Of a DNA stretch of 64,000 bases, positions 56,745 to 64,000 are shown piece by piece (position 1 is the stretch's first letter; every line of letters begins with the position of its first letter). The stretch is from the NCBI GenBank assembly GCA_941918925.1, contig OW799233.1, positions 134,508,533-134,572,532 of the forward strand. The letters are read 5' to 3'. Under the pieces are notes generated by a model, which worked only from the letters and a program-made list of their open reading frames with translations, was not told the DNA's origin and searched no databases. Position numbers and translations under genes: made by a program. The stretch comes from Phyto melanocephala. Lineage: Eukaryota; Arthropoda; Insecta; Diptera; Rhinophoridae.

Positions 56745-59700
56745 TTTCAATACATATTTAGATCTCAAACTAAACGGTTGTATAAGATTTATGATTGTCA
56801 TATACTGGCTGGGATTCCTTAGATATTCCATGTTTGGCATAGTGTCCACGTTAAAGTTTTAGCGTTTAGTACTCCCAATTGCAGGACATTTGCAAAGGTC
56901 GCGTTTCAAAGTCTTATCCTCTTCTGATGATCTACATGTGTGAATTGTTATTCTTTACACTAGTTAATCTCCTAATTGTTGAAATACTCAGTTTCAGAAT
57001 CTTCTTTGATTTCTCAAGATTTGGGTTACAACATAGGTGATTCGTCACCTTACCGTCAGCAGTATTTTACCACTTTTGACGCGTTCCTCCATAGCCCAAC
57101 CTTTAAAATTATTTTTGAGCTTCTGAAAGGTTTAAGCATTTTTCAACGGAATGGTATTTTAAGTTATCCCATTTTGAATAATTCATTGGGTTTGTTCGTT
57201 TACAATTATGCCGTGATGTCCTGGTATTTGTATTATTTTAAAACGTTTATAAATCGCATGCGAGTTTATCTTACTCTTGCATCGCAGGACATCCCGAGAT
57301 CAAACTTTATCGTTCACTATTAATATCTAATTGGCTATCAGTAAAGATGCAAATAGGAGGTTCATTATCATTACTCTTCATCATCTTAGTGCATTCCGTA
57401 ATTAATATAACCTCAGCCTATAAAACTGTATTGTGGTCTCGTGGATATACATAAGCCCATTCGAGTTTGATCATCAATCTTCGATCCATTCGTATAAAGA
57501 TCGATGCTTTGGTAATTCTTACCCTAAGTTTTTCATCCCATTCTCCTACATCTGATATTAGGGTGATGTAAATTATTTTCTCACATCTTGTTCGACTTTT
57601 TTTTCGAGCTTTTGTCTATGATATATTCAATCGATAAGTCATCGATTATTTTTTAGTGTCTGGTTTAATAGCCTCTCAGTAGATATTCACCCATTGCCAT
57701 TAATTTAGTAGAGGACAAGGCAGCTTTATTTCTCACCCGTATCTTAATCAGCTGAATTGATAGTATGTTCTGAATAGCCATTGCTTACATGGTATTCATA
57801 GCACCACATTCAGCACTCTTTTCAAGAGGTTTTACATTAACCTTCTTCTCTAGGGATGCCTATTGCATTATCAAGGCATGCAAGTGTGTGATTTTTGAGC
57901 CTATGCTTCGTTTTGGTCCTATCATTTACTAAGGGCTTAAATTCTTTAAGCTTTCTCCACTCCTGGTCTCTCCAGGATAGGTTCTAACCAAGTAATGCTC
58001 CTAGTTATTTGATTTTTTTGTTCATCTAAATTATCTTGTCTTAAGAAACTTGAAAACTAAACATTGGGACTGTATTGGGATTTTCCTCTTGACCAGTATC
58101 ACTGCATAACAGAATAGAAATAGAATATATAGAATTCTCAGTAGAATTTTTTTGATGATTACTTATTCTTATTTCATTTGTCTAGCAATTTGTCTGGCTG
58201 GCCCTAAACACATCGTTATTCTACGCAATAACGTCATGGTTTAACCAGAAAACTTTTCTAAGAAACCAATAAGTCTTGAGTTCAGCACATTGTTGAAAGC
58301 TCCTTCCATATCTATAAACATCCAGGGTATATCCAATAATATCAAAAGATTTTTCCAAGTGGTAAATATTTTCTTGTAGAACTTTCTCTTTGGTTTTGCC
58401 CTTAATGCTATTCATATTTAATTGCGTTGTCTAGTATTTGCTTTTTAACCATCTTGTTGACCATTTGCCCTAAGATTAACCGTAAAAATGGTATAAAGGT
58501 TCTTGGTCTATATGCTTTAGGACTTGCGTAACTTTTATTTCTCGGTTTATATATGAAAACGACTCTCATCAGCCTCCATACCATCAGTGAATACACATAC
58601 TTTAAGCAACTAGTGAAAAAAACCGCTAGATTGTTGTCAATTAGGTCAGTGATTCTCCGTAGGAGAGCCGGAAAAATGCCATCCGCTTATGGAGCCCTAT
58701 ACAGCAAGAAACTATTAACCGCCTCTCTTACCACCTTAGCGAAAAAACTGTATTCCTTGTGGCATTTTCATCATGGTAATGTGGACTTTTCGCGTCAACT
58801 ATCATTTAGAAGGTTGGATTTATTAGTGTTTCTAGTGTGTCCTCCACCTTTTTAGATTTGAATTAACGAGTGTTTGTGGTCGCGTATGCGACGCTATTGA
58901 ATAATATCTTTATACTAAAATATCACTTCTTTGTATAATGTCGATATGCTAGCAACATGTTTTCGTATATATAGTCTTTCAATGAAAGTGGGCGTTAAAG
59001 TAGGTGTGTCAATAAAGTTTCTGCTAACAAATACAACTTAGATTTTTCAATATAGTCTTATTATTTAAAAATCTTTATTCATAGAGAAATTATATGAATT
59101 TGAGATAAAACGTTATATGGGAGGTGAACGTAAAAGTGGACGTGTTACATTTATTTTACGTCAGAACAAAGCCTTTGACCAAAAAACAATGTTTGCAAAA
59201 TTTCAGAATCGTACATATAATTTTGTCAGTTTTATTAGGTTTTAAATATGCGGAAAAATACACTGTGCGGTATAAATTTTCGTACATTTTGATCTATAAC
59301 TCCTTTCCTATTGCATAGATTTAGGCAAGTATCGGATAAGGATATTTCTTTTTTACTCAGGAAATATATATTTGAAGTTTTACCTGAAGCTCTAGATTAA
59401 TGCGTTTGGACACAATTCCATTTAATTCGATGTTGGAAGGACATAGTTTTTTTGGTCTACTTTTGCAATACGAGCTATAAAACTCTTCCTAATATTCCGA
59501 TTTAGCCCATTTTCAATACCAAACAAACCTTGTCTATAAGAAAGATTCTAGCAAAATTTGAGCCCCCTAGCTTTTTCGGTCCGACCTCTATCGTGCTCTC
59601 AACAGACGGACAGATTGAAATACGGACGGATATAGCTAGATCGTCATAAAACTAAACCCCGATTTAGAATATATATACTTTATGGGGTCTAAAATGGATA

Positions 59701-59990
59701 TTTCGATGTGTCATAAACGGAATGACAAAATGAATATACCCCCACCATTTTTTTAGTGGCGGGTATAAAAACATCATGGACACTACCAACTTGTGCGCAA
59801 AAAAACCTTAGATTTGCAACTTTTATCGCTGTGTTGTGTTTCCTGAACTTCTTATTATAATTGCCCCATTAATCTAAGCGTTTTTCTGATAAGCTCTATT
59901 TAAGAGTCTTCTGGTTTCCTTTCATTCACGTCATTCACGGCTTTTCTCTCAGAGCTCGCACATTTTAGAGTGAACACTGTTCCTTAATGG
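56745..59990 (-). pseudogene. Non-LTR retrotransposon relic (RT plus RNase H), split by family B
   Basis: Minus strand, from high to low: RRLFNRAYQKNA (about 59900), the region before RT. Then, past the family B insertion, ADGIFPALLRRITD (about 58670), VVFIYKPRNKSYASPKAYRP (RT motif, about 58540), and a decayed stretch with HLEKSFDIIG (about 58355). A degraded RNase H ends in ICIFTDSQ (about 57350) and IQIPGHHGIIVNEQ (about 57230). The cysteine tail reads EEDKTLKRDLCKCPAIG (about 56910), and PFSLRSK lies near 56765. The order is that of the 34-kb relic but longer, reaching about 2.4 kb without the insertion. Many stops and frameshifts. Confidence 0.75.
58893..59771 (-). mobile_element. Family B element nested in the retrotransposon, with empty mariner site
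   Basis: In reverse complement: TTTTTATACCCGCCACTAAA, hairpin, TTTAGACCCCATAAAGTA, CTGTCCGTCTGTTGA, and one unit of the CGTTTTATC...CCCACTTTCATTGAAAGAC block. Then the sequence runs through CATTATACAAAGAAGTGATA, which is the uninterrupted mariner target (TA at 58934-58935). The 3' hairpin end is missing. It separates two parts of the 56.7-60.0 kb retrotransposon. Confidence 0.75.
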
Positions 59991-62900
59991 TGTTTTTAAG
60001 TCGGCATTCAGTCTTCTTGCTACTGAATCTATTATCTCCAGGATTCCATATAGTTCCGTATATAAATTTAGAGGATATTGTTAGAACTTTAATATTAATT
60101 AGTGAAATTAAACGAAATTTGGTGAAATTGTTAATGCTACGAGCAAAAGCAGTCAGATCAGTTTTTGAATTTTGAGACTTGTCACAGATTTCAAAAATTT
60201 TTTTTGATAAATGGGTTTTACAATATATCAGTTACTAGTATCTTTGAATGAGTTTAAAAAATATATCTAAAACAGTAGTGCTTCAATATACGTAAAAATT
60301 CTATACATTTTCAAAATATGTTCTCAAAAGATGTAGAAAATATTTAATTTTAAAATATATAGGACGTATGCACATCCTGGAATTAATTTTTTCTACAAAT
60401 AATTATTTTCTTTAATGTTTATTTACTAAACATTTGCCAAGTTTTATTACTTTCGGATAAGTGCTTATATTTTTGCCCATTTTTAGTATGGACACACTGC
60501 ACTGTGCGCTTTCTTGATATAAAATTGATTCTGTTGGGGTTTCATAATTTGTAATTGAGTTCCAAAGTTGTTACTCAGAATTTTCAAAGAAATGTCAGAC
60601 GAATTTTTTATCTAAAAGAATTTATTTTGTTTTTTGATTCTTCCACTTGATTTTAAAACTTTTTTTTTAAATATTTTAAGCCCTTTATCAATCCTTTTGC
60701 CATATGATAGATTAGCAATTTACTTTGTGTTTGCAACTTTTTGTTTCTTTATTTCATTGCATATAAATTATTTTTTCAAGATTCCTTTTTGTTGCAGAAT
60801 AGTGCATGCATATTTTAGTTAAGGCACTACCATGTTGTTAAACATTTGCACATATGCCATATTTGACAATAGTCCTCTAAATACTACACAACAAATTTAT
60901 GATAATTGTTGGGAACAAAACAAAACAAAGAAAAAAATATTATGAAAAAATTTTTAAAAAAGCAACTTTTGTGGAAAAAAAAAACAGTGAAAAGGAAATA
61001 AATGTAAAATGACATTAGTTCATCATTATTGCCAGCAAACATGCTCTTTGGCTGTTCCACAAACAGTTTTAGTTTAAACTCACATTCATTTAAAAATTTG
61101 TTTTCTGCTCTTTCGAAGACACACTACACCATGCAGCAGGTTTGTTTAAACAATGTTGATGACTTTATAGAAATCTGTTACTCTGGAAGAGATCCTATCA
61201 ACAGCACAAGCCGTTATAGAGACGAATTTGATCCGTTATTAGCTTAAGTAAGGTGTCGCACAATTCCCTACGAACTATTCTAAAATTTTATTTGCTTGTG
61301 GCTTTTTCTCTATTATTATTCAATCTAGCTTTTGCATGGTTTTAGCATGACTTTTGTTGTTTCGGCTTATTATAATGCTAAATAACAACTATGACAACAA
61401 CAGCGACAAAAAGTTTACAGAATAAAAATATTTTAGCCCGCCAGTTTTTCACTTAAAAAAAAATAAATAGAAAATTGTAAAAAATTCTAGAAAACAAAAG
61501 AACTTATTTATTATTCTCCGAATGTCTATGAACCAATTGTAAATCATATTTTAATTAGAAAAATCTATGAATAAATACAATACGATACGAAATGACATAA
61601 TAAATGCTGATATTAGTGCAATTTATGTATTTGTTTTTATACTCGGTTTTCTGTTTGTTTGTTGCCAATAGGGGTTTGGTTGTTGCCGTTGTTGCAACAA
61701 CAATGTCTAATAGAATTTTTAGCGGAAAATTATGAATTTTTAATTACCATACTTTTTTTTGTTCGCCGTTTTTTTTTTTATTATTATTTTGTATGAATTA
61801 TTTTTATTGTTTGTATTAAGTGTTTGAATGAAATGCTATAATGTTGACTTAAAGTATTATTTACATTTTTTTATTTTATTTTTTGAAATGAAAATCTATA
61901 AAATAGGAATAAATATATGAAGGATTTTTAATTTAGTATTATATGAAGTCGTTAATTAGAACATGTTTATTAGATAAGGATGTAATAATTGGAAAACAAG
62001 TATGACTGGTGGAAGGGCCACAAAATTTTTTTTTATTATCAAGTTGTTCATCACAAGTTAAGGGCATATCAATGAAGCGAGTGTTATATATATATAATAA
62101 CAAAAATATAAGTGTTTAAAGTAGTTTTAACCAGAATTTAAAAGGTGAATTTAATTGAATTGAATCAGTAGTAGAAAAATGGTAGCTAAGTTTATTTAAA
62201 TAGAATTAATATTATAAATTAAATTATAACATAGAAAAAAATAACATCATTCAAAAATGCCCAATCAAATGTACAATTGATTTATTAGAAAGTTTTATAC
62301 TAAATATGTTCACACACGCGCCTTAATTGTCAATTTATAATATTATCGCAATTAAAGGCCTTATTGAGCTCAATTTACCATACTAAAAATTATTTTTAAA
62401 TTGAGCAATATATACTTAATTGTTTCACTTATTGTCTAAAACTCGATATACAACTCTTGAGAAGTATGTTCAGTGAGAAGAAAATTATATAGGTGGCATT
62501 TCTAATGTCAAACAAATAAATATACAAAAAATTAAAATTAAAAAAACGGAAAATGTTTGAAAAAAATTTAAAAAAATGTTTAAATAAATTCAACTACATA
62601 CATATAAGTATATATATGTATAAATATAATTGTAAGTATATTTTATCAACAGGAAAAACACTAAAGAGAAAGCATTATATGATTTTTACAGCTATCAAAT
62701 GCTAATGGAATAAGATAAATTGAGTATGTGTGAACACTTATTTTAATTGCTCAATCAACACTAAATTGAAATAATTAAAAATATCTGTCTGAACAGGGTA
62801 TTAATAATATTTTTAAATTATTTAATAAATTTTATTAATCAATATGCATAGGTACCTACGTAAAACATGTAAATTTTTATTATAAAAAGCACAATTAAGT

Positions 62901-63309
62901 TAAATGTTCAATTCGGAATCCAAAATCTTATTTCCATTCCTGCATTAATAAATAGAATAAAGGAGAATTCAACAAGTTTAGACATTGTATTTCTCCATCA
63001 TCATGTGCTGATAATTTCACCTGTATGAATTCGCCTTGATCGTTACCAACTTTTTTTAAAAGTCATGCCTGCAGTTGTCAAACTTAATTTTTTTAATTCA
63101 ATTATACAATAAATAATTCGAAATTTTAGTTGGTTTAAAACATTTAAAAAAATACAAAACCGAGAATTAAAAGTTTTCGCTTTAAAGTTTTTTAAAAGTT
63201 ATTCAAATTGTTGTAGATTTTTGTTTGGCTTTAGGTCATAAAAATTCAATTTTGTTGTTTTATTTTTAAAGAAAATATTTTAAATTTCTTTATTTATTTT
63301 ATTCCAATA
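59991..63309. other. AT-rich DNA, no supported gene
   Basis: Mostly AT-rich with TATA-type low complexity around 62080-62110 and 62600-62640. One less biased stretch at 61134-61246 is open to a stop and ends in RDEFDPLLA; I treat it only as a possible exon in the findings. No terminal repeats were recognised. Confidence 0.45.
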
Positions 63310-63338
63310 TTTCGACCTACTTCGTAGATCATCATCAG
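63310..63338 (-). other. Hammerhead-ribozyme-like core motif or short inverted repeat
   Basis: On the minus strand CTGATGA is followed by T, a 7-bp stem GATCTAC / GTAGGTC with a GAA loop (one G-U pair), then GAAA. CUGANGA, stem II and GAAA in this order are the hammerhead core. The extra T before stem II and the lack of a clear stem I make activity doubtful. Penelope-like and other retroelements are known to carry such motifs. Confidence 0.3.
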
Positions 63339-63339
63339 G

Positions 63340-63946
63340 GATCTAATAGAATAAATTATAAAAGGAAAACAATTGTCAAATTTATATATGTATCTATAAA
63401 TACACTAAACACAATAATTACATTTCAAAAAATATTTTAGATATAATTCTATATCGAGTTGAAAAACAATCTTATTTATTTATAAGCTAATTAACAACTA
63501 ATCTTTGTTTTGTACGACTATATTTATTTATTGTATGTCTGTATGTTTGTGCACATTTCTCTGTATCACTCTTATAATTCAATCTCTTATGCGATGGTAC
63601 GTCGATTATAGGTTCGTTCGAGAACTCAAAAATTTGTACGAATTTGTAAAAATTTTTACTGCATTTTATGAAATTGCGTTCGTTTACACAAATTTGTAGT
63701 AAATGAGAGCACAAATAGAGAGCGAAAAATGACAGTTCTTGACTGAGTATTTGCAAGTTTTTACAACAGAAATTTCTTGCAGTAAGATTTAACAAAGCCA
63801 AAAAACATATGATTCAAAAGGTAAACAAACAAAAGTAAGCAAACAAAAAGTATACAATTTGTGAAAAAAATATTAAAAAAAGGAAAATCCAAACAAAAGT
63901 GCAAAATATTAAATTAAAATTTTTTGTGAAATAAAGTTAGTTAACA
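63340..63946. other. Possible promoter / 5' leader region
   Basis: Upstream of the possible exon at 63947. Contains GAGAGCACAAATAGAGAGCG (63705-63724) and the inverted TTTGTACGAATTTG / ACACAAATTTG stretches. No TATA box at a convincing distance. Open frames on both strands are not credible genes. Confidence 0.3.
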
Positions 63947-63989
63947 ATGTCTAAAGATGAAAGAATGGAACTGCCTGAATCTGGCGCAG
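63947..63989 (+). CDS. Possible first coding exon of a gene, cut by window edge
   Basis: ATG at 63947 in the context TTAACAATG, close to the fly consensus. It opens 14 codons (MSKDERMELPESGA plus one base) before GCAG|GTATAC at 63989/63990, a plausible splice donor. The reading also stays open to the window edge, so an unspliced frame is possible. The residues are hydrophilic and non-repetitive, unlike the AT-driven frames nearby. I do not recognise the protein. Support is limited to start context, composition and donor. Confidence 0.4.
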
Positions 63990-64000
63990 GTATACATACT

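Noticed and set aside
56976..57323. 115-codon plus-strand frame
   Set aside because: It lies opposite the RNase H region of the minus-strand retrotransposon relic, which gives recognisable motifs (IFTDSQ, PGHHG).

Overview
The window looks like nuclear DNA of a higher (brachyceran) fly. It is very AT-rich, almost entirely non-coding and packed with nested, decayed transposable elements. The one complete gene I can build has two introns of 64 and 72 bp, a TATA box and a fly-like start context. A blow fly or house fly relative is my inference from the repeat types; nothing in the sequence names the species.

Only two stretches look like host coding sequence. The first is an intact three-exon gene at 11021-11636 (minus), encoding a 159-residue secreted cysteine-rich protein that resembles Kazal-type proteins. 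The second is a possible first coding exon at 63947-63989 (plus), cut by the window edge. Everything else that reads as protein is transposon debris. There are five relics of mariner-like transposases (15.4, 21-22.5, 27.4, 39.3-40.1 and 50.9-52.0 kb) and six relics of non-LTR retrotransposons with an RNase H domain, mostly 3' pieces (2.4, 14.8, 32.4, 34.2-35.2, 43.1-45.9 and 56.7-60.0 kb). There is also a 3' piece of another non-LTR type (55.1 kb) and a broken Myb/SANT-like gene inside a terminal-inverted-repeat element (46.3-49.9 kb).

Non-coding mobile elements make up most of the recognisable remainder. Two hAT-like elements have perfect 8-bp target duplications (8890-10646 and 23065-24107). 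A 765-bp foldback element also has an 8-bp duplication (13690-14454). A tRNA-derived SINE has a 12-bp duplication (36415-36611). Three elements share CCCAGCAAAA-like ends. Families A and B begin with TTTTTATACCC and end with a GATTCGGC hairpin followed by CTTACTTG, an architecture like non-autonomous Helentrons (DINE-1-like). Family C carries variable numbers of a ~121-bp repeat.

Layout: 0-5.8 kb family B with a mariner derivative, a LINE relic, microsatellites and a family A relic; 8.3-13 kb nested hAT, the cysteine-rich gene and family B; 13.7-16.3 kb foldback, LINE and mariner; 17.7-25.8 kb family A, mariner, hAT and a CCCAGC element enclosing family C; 27-40 kb scattered relics and the SINE; 43-50 kb a LINE split by a CCCAGC element, then the Myb/SANT element split by family B, itself carrying a mariner derivative; 51-60 kb mariner and a LINE split by family B; 60-64 kb plain AT-rich DNA up to the possible exon. 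The nesting allows a relative dating of insertions.
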